Below, piece after piece: positions 27,311 through 36,399 of a stretch of 64,000 nucleotides of DNA. Every line of letters starts with the position of its first letter. Position 1 is the first letter of the stretch. A program made the translations under genes and the position numbers. The stretch is taken from the NCBI RefSeq assembly GCF_017744695.1, contig NZ_JAGIAS010000003.1:186001-250000 (forward strand), in the 5' to 3' direction. The notes beneath the pieces were generated by a model that was not told the origin of the DNA, did not search any database, and was given only the letters and a program-made list of their open reading frames with translations. The stretch is from Dyadobacter sp. (GTDB taxonomy: Bacteria > Bacteroidota > Bacteroidia > Cytophagales > Spirosomataceae).

Positions 27311-29182
27311 ATGAAACCAAAACTCCTTTTACGCTCAACGCTTGGACTGCTGTTTGGTAGCTTCGCGGCCTTTTCACAGTCTTTCAACAATTTTCCGGTA
27401 ACCACCCAAAAACCGCCGCTGCATGGCAAGCATTGGATGGGAATTACCGGCAAACCGCTGGCTGCAACAGCGGGGACCATGATTTTCAGCAAAGGTGGTA
27501 ACGCTGTCGATGCGTCCTGCGCCATGCTCGCGGCCACCTGCACGATGTGGGATGTATTAAGCTGGGGAGGTGAAACGCAGGCATTGATTTATAATCCCAA
27601 AACCAAAAAGGTGATCGCTATCAATGCGATGGGCGTCGCCCCGACTGGCGCCACGGCCGATTTTTTCAAGAAGAAGGCCATGAAATACCCGCCCGAATAC
27701 GGACCGCTGGCTGCTACTACACCAGGAACGCCCGGAGGCCTGATGACCATGCTGGCCGAATACGGTACAATGAGCCTGAAAGAAGTCCTCGCTCCGGCGA
27801 TGCAAATGGCCGAAGGTTACCCGATCGAAGCGCAAACGGCTAATTCCATCGAAAAGGGTAAAGACCAGATTAAAAAATGGCCTTACTCAACCAAGGTGTT
27901 CCTTCCCCACCTGGGCCGGAAACGGGAAGCGCCGGACGCAGGAGAGATATTCGTTCAGAAAGATCTGCTGGCGACATTGCAAAAACTGGTAGATACCGAG
28001 CAACTCGCATTGAAAAGCGGTAAAAACCGCAAGGAAGCCATTTATGCGGCCTACGACCGGTTCTACAAGGGGGATATTGCCGGGGAGATCGCCCGCGGCT
28101 GCCAGGAGCAGGGCGGCCTTATCACCGAACAGGACATGGCTAACTGGAAGGTCAAGATCGAGGAGCCGCTGATGACAAACTATAAGGGGATCGAAGTATA
28201 TAAAATGCAGCAATGGACGCAGGGACCGGTTATGTTGCAAGCATTGAATATGCTGGAAAACCTCGATTTGAAAGGCATGGGATACAACTCTTCGCGCTAT
28301 GTGCATACATTGTACCAGGTCATGAACCTGGCCTTTGCCGACCGCGACTTTTACTATGGTGATCCGGCATTTGCACCGGAAGAGCCGATGAAGGGCTTAC
28401 TTTCTAAAGAATATGCGAAGGAAAGGTTAAAGCAGATCAATTGGGAACGTAACGATGCAAAAGTATTGCCAGGCGACCCGTATCCTTTTGAAGGCAAAAA
28501 GAATCCTTTTGTTGAACAGATCAGGAACTGGGGCAATTTCCAGGCGTCGCTGAACCGCAATGCGAACGGCCTCGACGAAAAATTTATGGAGGAATTTACA
28601 GCAGGTACCACGTCTGTTGAGGCGGCTGACGAAGAAGGCTGGGTGGTGAGTATTACGCCGAGCGGCGGTTGGGTGCCCGCATGCATTGCGGGGAACACCG
28701 GTGTGGGCCTGAGCCAGCGTATGCAGTCATTCGTGCTCGATCCGCGCGAGAACCCTTTCAATGTGGTAGAACCTGGCAAACGGCCGAGGGTTACCCTCAC
28801 CCCCAGCCTCGCGATGAAAGACGGCAAACCATTCCTGTCGTTCGCCAAACAGGCCGGCGATGAACAGGACCAGTTACTTCTGCAATTCTTTTTGAATGTC
28901 GTAGAATTTGGAATGACGGTGCAGGAAGCAACCGAAGCTCCCAGTTTCAAGACTTTGCAGATGTATGCCAGCTTCGGCGAGCATGAAAAAGACCCGGGAG
29001 GACTGATACTCAATCAATCCATGCCTGACTGGACGCGAAAAGAACTCTCCCGGATGGGTTATAAACTCAGCTACCAACCCCGCACCAGCGGCCCGATCAA
29101 CGCCATTTATTTCGACTGGCAGCACGGCAGCTTTTGGGGAGGATCGAGTAACCATGGGGAAGACTATGGCTTCGGATGGTAG
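27311..29182 (+). CDS. Gamma-glutamyltransferase family protein
   Basis: This 623-residue protein is a periplasmic Ntn-hydrolase of the gamma-glutamyltransferase family. A signal peptide (about 1-23, ending FAAFSQ) is followed by the usual GGNAVDASCAMLA and GTPGGLMTMLAEYG motifs. The self-cleavage point is AGTTSVEAAD (about residue 435), where the first Thr would become the N-terminal nucleophile of the small subunit. The usual TTHxSVVD is altered (no His after TT), so activity on glutathione is not certain. A convergent hairpin follows. Confidence 0.85.
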   Translation: MKPKLLLRSTLGLLFGSFAAFSQSFNNFPVTTQKPPLHGKHWMGITGKPLAATAGTMIFSKGGNAVDASCAMLAATCTMWDVLSWGGETQALIYNPKTKKVIAINAMGVAPTGATADFFKKKAMKYPPEYGPLAATTPGTPGGLMTMLAEYGTMSLKEVLAPAMQMAEGYPIEAQTANSIEKGKDQIKKWPYSTKVFLPHLGRKREAPDAGEIFVQKDLLATLQKLVDTEQLALKSGKNRKEAIYAAYDRFYKGDIAGEIARGCQEQGGLITEQDMANWKVKIEEPLMTNYKGIEVYKMQQWTQGPVMLQALNMLENLDLKGMGYNSSRYVHTLYQVMNLAFADRDFYYGDPAFAPEEPMKGLLSKEYAKERLKQINWERNDAKVLPGDPYPFEGKKNPFVEQIRNWGNFQASLNRNANGLDEKFMEEFTAGTTSVEAADEEGWVVSITPSGGWVPACIAGNTGVGLSQRMQSFVLDPRENPFNVVEPGKRPRVTLTPSLAMKDGKPFLSFAKQAGDEQDQLLLQFFLNVVEFGMTVQEATEAPSFKTLQMYASFGEHEKDPGGLILNQSMPDWTRKELSRMGYKLSYQPRTSGPINAIYFDWQHGSFWGGSSNHGEDYGFGW

Positions 29183-29211
29183 TGACCTGAAATAGGCTTA
29201 ACCTATCTGAA

Positions 29212-29245
29212 GGGGTAAGGTTGTTTCAACGCACAACCTTACCCC
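29212..29245. terminator. Convergent hairpin
   Basis: GGGGTAAGGTTGT (29212-29224) pairs perfectly with ACAACCTTACCCC (29233-29245). It lies between the gamma-glutamyltransferase gene and the convergent VOC-GNAT gene and overlaps the stop of the latter. No long T tract follows. Confidence 0.6.
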
Positions 29246-30072
29246 AATTGCGATCGGTCGATAATGCGGATCATACCGAAGGCCTCGCCAAAGCCTGTTT
29301 GCTGGTAAAACGGTGCCAGTCCGTGCCCGGTGAAAAGGCCAACCAAAGCTCCCTGAGGGGCATTTGCATCCAGCCAACGCTTCACCTCTCTCATAACTGC
29401 CGAACCGACCTGCTTTCGTTGCCAATCGCGATGGACCATCACGTCTTTGATGTAAAAAAAGCTAAGGCCATCACCCAACACCAGCGCGCAACCGATCGCT
29501 TCGCCCGTTTCCGGATTTTCGGCAACTGCTGTAAAAAGTGTAGCGTCGAGCTTCTGCTGAAGTACGTCGTCCGCTTGTGTACCCGACCACCCTACCGATT
29601 CGGCAAGTTTGCGGTATTCATCGGTTGTGAGCGCACGCCCCAGAGTCCTTACAGGAGCCGGTAACTGTTGCGACTTATGCTCGCCGGAAGTGGCGGGAGC
29701 AGCGAAGGTAATATAGCTGCCATTGAGGTCTTTGACTACATACTCATCAAACCCCCAGGGCTGCTTCTCCAAATGCATGACAATCTCAGCCTTCCGGTCC
29801 TGGTGCAATTGGTATAGTTCCCGGATATTTTTAACCCTGATCCACACACACTGTCCACGCATCCTTTCGGCAGCCTCCCTGTCCTGCGAGAATTGAATGA
29901 ACGTACCGTGCCATGAAACACCCCCGTGATTGGGCGGAGTGCCCCAGGTCCAGTGGCCGGGAAAACCCAGTATTTCATGCCAGTATTTAACGGTCTCCGC
30001 TACATCTTTAACCGACAATACCGGTTCGGCATGGGATAGGAACGGCTCGGGCTTGTCATTTTCGGTTTGCAT
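29239..30072 (-). CDS. VOC-GNAT fusion protein
   Basis: This 277-residue protein joins two domains. Residues about 10-125 form a glyoxalase/bleomycin-resistance (VOC) domain (EPVLSVKDVAETVKYWHEILGF ... GSYITFAAP). Residues 140-277 form a GNAT acetyltransferase (FFYIKDVMVHRDWQRKQVGS, with the acetyl-CoA loop RKQVGS; FYQQTGFGEAF). VOC proteins bind metal and small molecules; GNATs acetylate amines. A start at ATG 30072 or GTG 30081 is possible. It begins just after the ankyrin gene on the same strand, so one transcript is likely. Substrates unknown. Confidence 0.85.
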   Translation of the reverse strand: MQTENDKPEPFLSHAEPVLSVKDVAETVKYWHEILGFPGHWTWGTPPNHGGVSWHGTFIQFSQDREAAERMRGQCVWIRVKNIRELYQLHQDRKAEIVMHLEKQPWGFDEYVVKDLNGSYITFAAPATSGEHKSQQLPAPVRTLGRALTTDEYRKLAESVGWSGTQADDVLQQKLDATLFTAVAENPETGEAIGCALVLGDGLSFFYIKDVMVHRDWQRKQVGSAVMREVKRWLDANAPQGALVGLFTGHGLAPFYQQTGFGEAFGMIRIIDRSQLG

Positions 30073-30082
30073 GGGGCGCACG

Positions 30083-31708
30083 TTATAGTTTTAGCAATTC
30101 AAGCGCCTCCTTATGCCCGCGCCTCTCCGCCCACGCATGAGGGCGCGCCCAGGATTTGTCAGTCGGTAAATGCGGATTAGCGCCCTTTTCGAGCAGGAAC
30201 CGTACCATTTCGGTTTTGCCCGCTCTCGCGGCCCATCCAAGGGGCGTGGTGCAATGCTGCTCGTCGATCGCATCAATATCGGCACCGTGTTCGAGAAACA
30301 GCCCGGTGTTGTGGATATCGCCCCGTTCGGCAAACCGGTGCAGGGGCGTAATTCCAAGCCAGTTCCTGGCATTAGGGTTCATGCCGCGCTCAAAGAGGAA
30401 CTCGGTAAGCTTGCGACTTTTGATCGCATCCTGCGGGCCCTGGCTCCGTACGCCCACGGCAATCTGTTTGGCCAGATCAGGTTGATAATGCAGCATCAGG
30501 TGAACAAAATCCTCGTTTCCCTGCCCGGCCGCCGTTTCCAGGGCCGACGCATCGTTCGCAAGCGCAGGGTTAGCCTTCAAAACTGCCGCAGCCGTATGGA
30601 TATCACCATAATGCGCCAGCAAATCGAGCGACCGCGCTGCTCCATATGAACATAGCAAGTTGATCATCGCTTTATCATCCCGTTCCAAAGCCGCTGTGAG
30701 CGAATCCGCAGAACTTTCGACCGGCACATTAGGATATGCACCGTGTTCAAGGAGCAGTTTTACGATTTCGATATGGTTGTACACCACCGCCGAATGTAAT
30801 GCATGACCCATTGGCGCTATGCCTTCCTCGGGCAAATTGGGATCAGCCCCCCTTTCGAGCAACAGTTTCACGATCGCCATCCGTCCGGCCATGGCAGCGT
30901 TTTTCAACGGTGTACCCGAGCCGGCGTAGTAAGTCACATATTCGGAAGGCTTGTTGGCAAGCGACGGATCCAATTCCAACAATGCCCTTACCCTCGCCTC
31001 ATCGCCCTTCAATGCAGCCATGCAAATGTCCACATATGCCCCCTTGCCTACGAGGTGCTGGTATATATCATTCGGTTTCAATGGCCAATCCTCGGGAACA
31101 TCACGCCAGCCGCGGTAAGAATAGTCCCCGTTGGTCAGCTGGATCGGGCGCGCACCGTCGGGCCGTTTGGCATTGATATCCGCCCCACGGTCCAGCAATG
31201 CGTCGATCATCTCCGGCTGGCGCGACATCGTAGCCCAATGAATGGGCTGGTTCCCTTCGTCATCCGTAGCGTGAATGTATTCTTCGGAGCTGTTCAGTAA
31301 TGTATTGAAAGCAGTGAAATCGCGGCTTCTGATGACTGCCGCAATTTTTTTACCAGCTTCCGAGCCTTTGTGACGGTTCAACGCCCGTTCCAGCAATCCC
31401 TCCATTGCGCCGAACCCGCGGTCACGCGCCATTTGAATAAGCGGATCGCCCGTGCCGGAGTCCACCGGACTTGCACTGTGCCGCAACAGATATTCAGCCA
31501 CTTTCAGCCGGTCGTTAGCCACTGCGAACGACATCGGTGTTCGGTAGTCGTAAGCGCCGCGCACGAGTGAGGCGTCTTTGGCCAGCAGCTTTTTCACCTT
31601 ATCCAGGTCGCCGTCGCGGGCAGCACAGAACATTTGCCACACATCGGTTCCGAGTCCTGTCGACCAGAACAATCGTTCTTCTTTTTGCAATGCGGCCGGC
31701 TGCGTCAT
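30083..31708 (-). CDS. Ankyrin-repeat protein
   Basis: This 541-residue protein consists largely of ankyrin repeats, about 12-14 by eye, such as DEGNQPIHWATMSRQPEMID, GTPLKNAAMAGRMAIVKLLL and TPLGWAARAGKTEMVRFLL. No signal peptide or enzymatic domain is seen. Ankyrin repeats bind proteins. The gene is directly upstream of the VOC-GNAT gene (stop and start regions separated by under 15 bp), so the two may work together. A divergent GNAT gene starts 78 bp away on the other side. Confidence 0.85.
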   Translation of the reverse strand: MTQPAALQKEERLFWSTGLGTDVWQMFCAARDGDLDKVKKLLAKDASLVRGAYDYRTPMSFAVANDRLKVAEYLLRHSASPVDSGTGDPLIQMARDRGFGAMEGLLERALNRHKGSEAGKKIAAVIRSRDFTAFNTLLNSSEEYIHATDDEGNQPIHWATMSRQPEMIDALLDRGADINAKRPDGARPIQLTNGDYSYRGWRDVPEDWPLKPNDIYQHLVGKGAYVDICMAALKGDEARVRALLELDPSLANKPSEYVTYYAGSGTPLKNAAMAGRMAIVKLLLERGADPNLPEEGIAPMGHALHSAVVYNHIEIVKLLLEHGAYPNVPVESSADSLTAALERDDKAMINLLCSYGAARSLDLLAHYGDIHTAAAVLKANPALANDASALETAAGQGNEDFVHLMLHYQPDLAKQIAVGVRSQGPQDAIKSRKLTEFLFERGMNPNARNWLGITPLHRFAERGDIHNTGLFLEHGADIDAIDEQHCTTPLGWAARAGKTEMVRFLLEKGANPHLPTDKSWARPHAWAERRGHKEALELLKL

Positions 31709-31786
31709 GTTGTTGCGGGTTGGATAAGGCGTATTTTTGTCGGAAGGGCTTGTGTAGTTAGTTATTTTTTGTATTAAATAAAAGAA

Positions 31787-32200
31787 ATGGATTCAATTGA
31801 AATTCAAAAAGTTAATGCCGACGATCTGATGGAAATCCGGCATCGGGTACTCTGGCCGGACAAGCCGCGCGAGTTCGTAAAAGTTCCCGAGGATGAAAGC
31901 GGTACCCATTTCGGCTTGTATTTTGAGGGTAAACTGGTGTCTGTTATTTCATTGTTTGGGGATGACCAGGGTATCCGATTCCGCAAGTTTGCGACGTTGC
32001 CCGGCTTTCAGGGAAAAGGACTGGGTTCCAAACTCCTCCAACATGCGATCAGGTACGCGCAAACACAAGGATACACACGCATGTGGTGTGACGCCCGCAC
32101 GGACGCGCTCGGCTTTTACGAACGCTTGGGCTTCAAAAAATTCTCTCAACCTTTTTTTAAAGAACACATCGAGTATTACAAAATCGAGCGAATGCTTTGA
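31787..32200 (+). CDS. GNAT family N-acetyltransferase
   Basis: This 137-residue single-domain acetyltransferase has the acetyl-CoA motif FQGKGLGSKLLQHA (about 75-88) and the C-terminal FYERLGFKKFS. The substrate is not known. It is divergent from the ankyrin gene. Confidence 0.88.
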   Translation: MDSIEIQKVNADDLMEIRHRVLWPDKPREFVKVPEDESGTHFGLYFEGKLVSVISLFGDDQGIRFRKFATLPGFQGKGLGSKLLQHAIRYAQTQGYTRMWCDARTDALGFYERLGFKKFSQPFFKEHIEYYKIERML

Positions 32201-32208
32201 TGGGAGTC

Positions 32209-33282
32209 TTATTGAAATACCGCATTCTTTTTGCCGATAAACCGTGCATACGCGGCACCAGCTGCTTCCAGAGAATTCTCGGCAGCCGTGGACATTTTGG
32301 CTAAACGGGACAGTTCAATATGAACAGCCTCCTTTTTCTCTGTCCGTCGCCAGGCTGCCACGACCTTCCCTTTCACCATGACTACCGGTTTAAAAATGCC
32401 GCCTCCCGATTCGGGATTTTGGGCAACCACCTCATCCACAGCCGCGCTACGGTCGGCATAGCTGATTGTAATCTCGTCGAAAGCGGGAATGAGTATTGCT
32501 TTCCCGTGTACTTTGGGTTGTTCAGCAATTGCTTTAAAGAGGTATTCACGTCCATCGACATGAGCTGTTTCAAACTCTGCACGGACGGCCTCAAAAGCAA
32601 GCCTCGAATCGGTCAATAACAGGCCGCTCCACCACGCGAAATCTTGTACCGTTGCCGGGCCGTGACTTGTGAAATACCGTTTGGCCAACGCCGCCAATGC
32701 CTCTTCCCGTTTCAATGGTGCCGAAGCTGGCACCTTTTGATCGAATAATGCATACGTAAACTTCTTCCCGCGCCGCGCGCCATTGCAGATGATCTTATCC
32801 AGCTCCGCCTGAAACATAATGTGCGTCGCACGAAGGTTGTCGGTTTCAATACCTGCCTTATTTACCTCCGCAATGACTTCTTCGCGCGTCAGCTCCGCAC
32901 CGTCGGCCAGCAAATTACCGATCAGGTCGTTGGTAACCCTGAAAACAGCATCGTCCAGTTTCAGCTGACGATACATCGTGCCGGCGAGCTTGTAAACATG
33001 CGGCGCGGTCAGGTCCATTATCCAGCGAACGTCTTCTTTGGCCACAAAATGCCAGGTAGGCCTCATGATATGCGTCCGGATAATACTTCCGGTGTCGATC
33101 GCCTGCTCCACGCTGGCATCGGTGGCTTTTTTAAGCCGCATGCCCAACGCCCATTTCGCCATCGCAAAGTCCTGCGACTGCACCGCGCCCATCCAGGCGA
33201 CCAATTCGGCGGGATCGGAGAAACGAGGATTCAAAACGTGTTGGTTAGCAAGGCGTAGTGCGGCGATATCGGCTAAATTCAT
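32209..33282 (-). CDS. Winged-helix protein, AlkZ/YcaQ-like family
   Basis: This 357-residue protein matches the HTH_42 family that includes the interstrand-crosslink glycosylases AlkZ and YcaQ. Signs are AVQSQDFAMAKWALGMRL (family QxQ-type motif), THIMRPTWHFVAKEDVRW and a C-terminal region with AWRRTEKK. These enzymes unhook damaged bases in DNA. ATG at 33282 is used; a longer frame needs TTG. It is convergent with the GNAT gene, 8 bp apart. Confidence 0.75.
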   Translation of the reverse strand: MNLADIAALRLANQHVLNPRFSDPAELVAWMGAVQSQDFAMAKWALGMRLKKATDASVEQAIDTGSIIRTHIMRPTWHFVAKEDVRWIMDLTAPHVYKLAGTMYRQLKLDDAVFRVTNDLIGNLLADGAELTREEVIAEVNKAGIETDNLRATHIMFQAELDKIICNGARRGKKFTYALFDQKVPASAPLKREEALAALAKRYFTSHGPATVQDFAWWSGLLLTDSRLAFEAVRAEFETAHVDGREYLFKAIAEQPKVHGKAILIPAFDEITISYADRSAAVDEVVAQNPESGGGIFKPVVMVKGKVVAAWRRTEKKEAVHIELSRLAKMSTAAENSLEAAGAAYARFIGKKNAVFQ

Positions 33283-33334
33283 GGCTGGGTAATGGGTTTC
33301 AGGCAAAGATTTGAGTCACCTAAAATGAGGATTT

Positions 33335-33376
33335 ATATACAAAAAAGAAAACCCTGCCACGCGGAATGCGGCAGGG
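33335..33376 (-). terminator. Rho-independent terminator, minus strand
   Basis: CCCTGCC (33352-33358) pairs with GGCAGGG (33370-33376). On the minus strand it is followed by TTTTCTTTTTTGT. It ends the small membrane-protein gene at 33398. Confidence 0.75.
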
Positions 33377-33397
33377 GATCATTTGAACCGGCTTTTA

Positions 33398-33778
33398 TCA
33401 GGAAACCGAGATTTGTCTCAGGCCGGCAGATTGCAGGTAGGCCATCCCCGCAACCCAAACCGCTACCGCGCCGATAAACACATAGCCAAGCACGGAAATC
33501 GGGAACACCTGGAACGCCACGATGGCCGCGCTACCGATCACCCAAAGCGTGTCCAGCACAATAACCAGCCTTACAGCGCGGGCATTCACCGGATTACCAC
33601 GGCTTACCGAAAAGACCAGCGCAGCAAATGCGATGAGGAAAATACCGACTTCGATAAAAGGCATAGTGGCCGTGGTCTCGAACAAACCGGCAACTACTTT
33701 CGGAAAAACAGCCAGCCCTAAACCTGTTGCACCTGAGCTGATTGCATTGACAAGCATTACATTTTTGAGCGTTTTCAT
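33398..33778 (-). CDS. Small membrane protein
   Basis: This 126-residue protein has about four hydrophobic helices (VMLVNAISSGATGLGLAVF, FIEVGIFLIAFAALVF, AVRLVIVLDTLWVIGSAAIV, VLGYVFIGAVAVWVAGMAYL). I do not recognise a family. ATG at 33778 is chosen. A TACCTTTG element on the minus strand lies at 33810-33817, and the 10-bp repeat array B is farther upstream. Confidence 0.65.
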   Translation of the reverse strand: MKTLKNVMLVNAISSGATGLGLAVFPKVVAGLFETTATMPFIEVGIFLIAFAALVFSVSRGNPVNARAVRLVIVLDTLWVIGSAAIVAFQVFPISVLGYVFIGAVAVWVAGMAYLQSAGLRQISVS

Positions 33779-33809
33779 ATGTCGATTGTTTGGTTGTTTT
33801 TGGATGCAA

Positions 33810-33817
33810 CAAAGGTA
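33810..33817 (-). promoter_or_regulatory. Possible -7 element (TACCTTTG)
   Basis: An exact TAnnTTTG match on the minus strand, 32 bp before the ATG of the small membrane-protein gene. Confidence 0.4.
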
Positions 33818-33898
33818 TTGCACCCTCTCAACCCACGACTTACCCAAACGCGCCAACGCCTTATCATTTCATGACACATTCAAAATTAATTACCGTGT

Positions 33899-34160
33899 TA
33901 GGTATTGTCATGTGTAGTCAGGGTGTAGTCAAGTGTAGTCAGGTGTAGTCAGGTATAGCCAGGTGTAGTCAAGTGTAGTCAGGTGTAGCCAGGTGTAGTC
34001 AGGTGTAGTCAAGTGTAGTCAGGTGTAGTCAAGTGTAGTCAGGTGTAGTCAGGTATTGTTATATGCGGTGAGGTATTTGCAAACCAATCGCTGACAAATC
34101 CTGACTATACTTGACTACACCTGACAATACATGACTACACCTGACAATACCTGACTCACT
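33899..34160. repeat. Tandem 10-bp repeat array B with opposing arm
   Basis: Thirteen consecutive decamers in perfect 10-bp register run from 33921 to 34050, with consensus AGGTGTAGTC and a common AAGTGTAGTC variant that often alternates. Degenerate copies flank them. After a 40-bp spacer, seven units in the opposite orientation run from 34091 to about 34160 (TTGACTACAC, CTGACAATAC). The flanking GGTATTGTC and GACAATACC are also inverted copies, so the whole 260 bp could form one long hairpin. No gene overlaps it. It is not CRISPR: there are no spacers. Confidence 0.85.
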
Positions 34161-34181
34161 GACTTCTAAGCGACAGCCTCA

Positions 34182-34652
34182 TTACTGTGAACTGGTTGCC
34201 AGTCGCATTTCGGTGAGTATTTTCCTGAAACCAACCTTTTCATAAGCTGCCACGGCCGGTGCATTGTCGGAATAAACTTGTAAACGAACCTCGTCCAGGC
34301 CTTTTTTCCGCGCCCATTCGACCAGTGCATCGATGATCAGTTTATTGATTCCCCGGCCGCGCATATCGGGCTCGGTATACATAAAACCCAGGAATGCGTA
34401 TCGGTTGAAACTGCTATACGGCTTCCCTTCCAGGATGCGCGCATGCCCGCTGGCGATCAACCGACCGTCCAAAGTGGCTACCAGGACCTCCGCTTCATCG
34501 CTGCGAATCATCTTTTCAAGATCGTAATAATGAAATTCCTCACTGATGAGGGTATCGTCAAGCGGACGTTCGGCGGCAATCAGATTCTGCTCGAATTGAA
34601 ATAGTGTGGGAAGCTCGTCGAGCCGTGCCTGCCTGATCTGAATGTTTTCCAT
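34182..34652 (-). CDS. GNAT family N-acetyltransferase
   Basis: This is a 156-residue acetyltransferase. Visible are the acetyl-CoA segment RGRGINKLIIDALVEWARK (about 96-115) and C-terminal YEKVGFRKI. It starts with MENIQIRQARLDELPTLFQFE. Substrate unknown. It stands alone between the repeat array and the SDR gene. Confidence 0.9.
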   Translation of the reverse strand: MENIQIRQARLDELPTLFQFEQNLIAAERPLDDTLISEEFHYYDLEKMIRSDEAEVLVATLDGRLIASGHARILEGKPYSSFNRYAFLGFMYTEPDMRGRGINKLIIDALVEWARKKGLDEVRLQVYSDNAPAVAAYEKVGFRKILTEMRLATSSQ

Positions 34653-34729
34653 GAAAATGTTGATGTGGTGATTTTACAAATCTACCATTTCGAGGATTGG
34701 TACGCCGGATTTCAAGGAAATAAATGACA

Positions 34730-35353
34730 CTAGCGCGTCAACAACCGCCTTTCTGCGGCATGTGGCAGCACATCTTCCAGGATTGCGGCTACCCGCTCCG
34801 CCGATCCCGGGACTGTAAACGCCGGCAATGCAACGCTATGAATAACCAATCCCGATTCGTTCAGTTCGGAATTGAGGTGTTCGGCGAAACGCTTGTTGAA
34901 TGTAAGCAGCGCTTGCTCCCACGCCGGTACCGGGTGCGGGCAATGCCAGAGATCGATCACCTGTGCGTGTGCATGAAGCAGCAGGTTGGGCAACAACTGA
35001 TGCAGATAGAGGATGCCGCTGGCGTGATTGGTTTTCAGCTTTCTGTCCAGCGTGCGGATATCGTAGTCTTCCAGCCGCTGGTGGAACCCGGTTTCAGCGT
35101 AATTAATTAAAAGATCTACTTCAAACCGGTCGTTGATTTTTTCACAGGCCGCGATAATGCTGCCTGTATCGGCGTCATCGGCGACGAGGTAATGCACCAG
35201 GATCCGGTGTTTTTGCACTATTTCACGGACCAGCGCTTCCAATGGCGCTTCTTTCGCACCGATCAGGACCAGATGCCGGTTATCGGTCGCCAAAGCTTTG
35301 GCAAAGGATTTTCCCCACAGAGTATCAGCCCCCCGGATTACTGAAAAATTCAT
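34730..35353 (-). CDS. Degenerate short-chain dehydrogenase-like protein
   Basis: This 207-residue protein has the fold pattern of short-chain dehydrogenases: an N-terminal RGADTLWGKSFAKALA nucleotide-binding segment and a central LLINYAETGF in place of NNAG. The usual catalytic YxxxK is not present (the region reads PAWEQALLTFNKRF), and the cofactor glycines are altered. It is therefore probably not an active oxidoreductase. ATG at 35353 gives the best start. A PAS/LuxR regulator gene is divergent 98 bp away. Confidence 0.6.
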   Translation of the reverse strand: MNFSVIRGADTLWGKSFAKALATDNRHLVLIGAKEAPLEALVREIVQKHRILVHYLVADDADTGSIIAACEKINDRFEVDLLINYAETGFHQRLEDYDIRTLDRKLKTNHASGILYLHQLLPNLLLHAHAQVIDLWHCPHPVPAWEQALLTFNKRFAEHLNSELNESGLVIHSVALPAFTVPGSAERVAAILEDVLPHAAERRLLTR

Positions 35354-35451
35354 AGTGTTGATGATTTTAACAAAATAATGACCTCTTACCTTAGGTGATA
35401 TGCCTCCAAAGTTGTCCTTGCAATGTACCTGCAAAGAAAATCCGGATACTG

Positions 35452-36258
35452 ATGAGAGGAAATACTGATTTATCATTACAAAACACCCCGGAGAAATCGG
35501 TGAGGATTGCGCCCGACTACCTGCCGTTGCTCAACAGATATTATGATTTTGATGGTTTTGAACCCGATCGGCTCGATAAGCAGCTGGCGCTCATCCGTGC
35601 TATGGCCCAGCTCAGTAGCAGCGGTGTGACCGTCTACGACCTGCAAAAACAGGCACATGTTTACGTTTCGAATAATTTTTACCAGCTGTATGGTTACGAT
35701 TTCGACACCATGGATTCCTGCATCCCAAACGAATTGTTTGACAGGAAGATCCATCCCGACGACCGCCAGCTACTGGCGCGAAATGGTTACGAGGCGATGA
35801 AATTCATGATGGCGCAGCCTTCGCACACACGCAAGCAGTTTAAAATGGTGACAGAGTACCGGATCGTGCCCGATGAGCAGACCATCATCCGTGTCACGGA
35901 GCAGCACCAGGTGCTGGAACAGGATGCATCGGGAAATATTTGGCTTTCATTGGGCGTGATCGACATTTCGCCTAATCAATCGCTGACAGAGGTGAAGAGC
36001 CAGGTGATCAATTTACACACCGGCGAGCTTATCCAACTTGAAAACAGTGACCTGCCGGCAGGTATCAGGTTAACGTCCCGCGAAAAAGAGATCCTCGGCA
36101 TGATAGGTAAGGGCAAATTGAGTAAAGAAATTTCCGCATTACTGGATATCAGCGTCCACACTGTCAACACGCACCGGCAACGTATACTTGAAAAACTGCA
36201 AGCCGACAATTCGATCGAGGCATTGCAAAGTGCAAAAATGATCGGTTTGATCGCCTGA
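35452..36258 (+). CDS. PAS-LuxR transcriptional regulator
   Basis: This 268-residue protein has an N-terminal PAS-like fold (about 50-185: TVYDLQKQAHVYVSNNFYQLYGYDF and later IWLSLGVIDIS) and a C-terminal LuxR helix-turn-helix (LTSREKEILGMIGKGKLSKEISALL, IDSVHTVNTHRQRIL-like). It probably senses a small ligand. ATG at 35452 is preferred over GTG at 35395. Targets are unknown; the divergent SDR-like gene is the nearest candidate. Confidence 0.8.
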   Translation: MRGNTDLSLQNTPEKSVRIAPDYLPLLNRYYDFDGFEPDRLDKQLALIRAMAQLSSSGVTVYDLQKQAHVYVSNNFYQLYGYDFDTMDSCIPNELFDRKIHPDDRQLLARNGYEAMKFMMAQPSHTRKQFKMVTEYRIVPDEQTIIRVTEQHQVLEQDASGNIWLSLGVIDISPNQSLTEVKSQVINLHTGELIQLENSDLPAGIRLTSREKEILGMIGKGKLSKEISALLDISVHTVNTHRQRILEKLQADNSIEALQSAKMIGLIA

Positions 36259-36399
36259 AAATAAATAAAATAGCCCTCTTGCTAAATGCAATTCATTTTG
36301 TGAGATAATTCTACAATCAACTACAAGAAGTTGGTATAGTTTTAATAGTAACGTCGGTTACAATTTTCAACTTATCCGAAAAGTCAAAACTTGATAGCT

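Noticed and set aside
27311..29182. Loss of activity in the gamma-glutamyltransferase
   Set aside because: The nucleophilic Thr pair is kept although the following residues differ, so inactivation cannot be claimed.
33899..34160. CRISPR-like array
   Set aside because: Units are contiguous 10-mers without spacers, and no cas gene is near.
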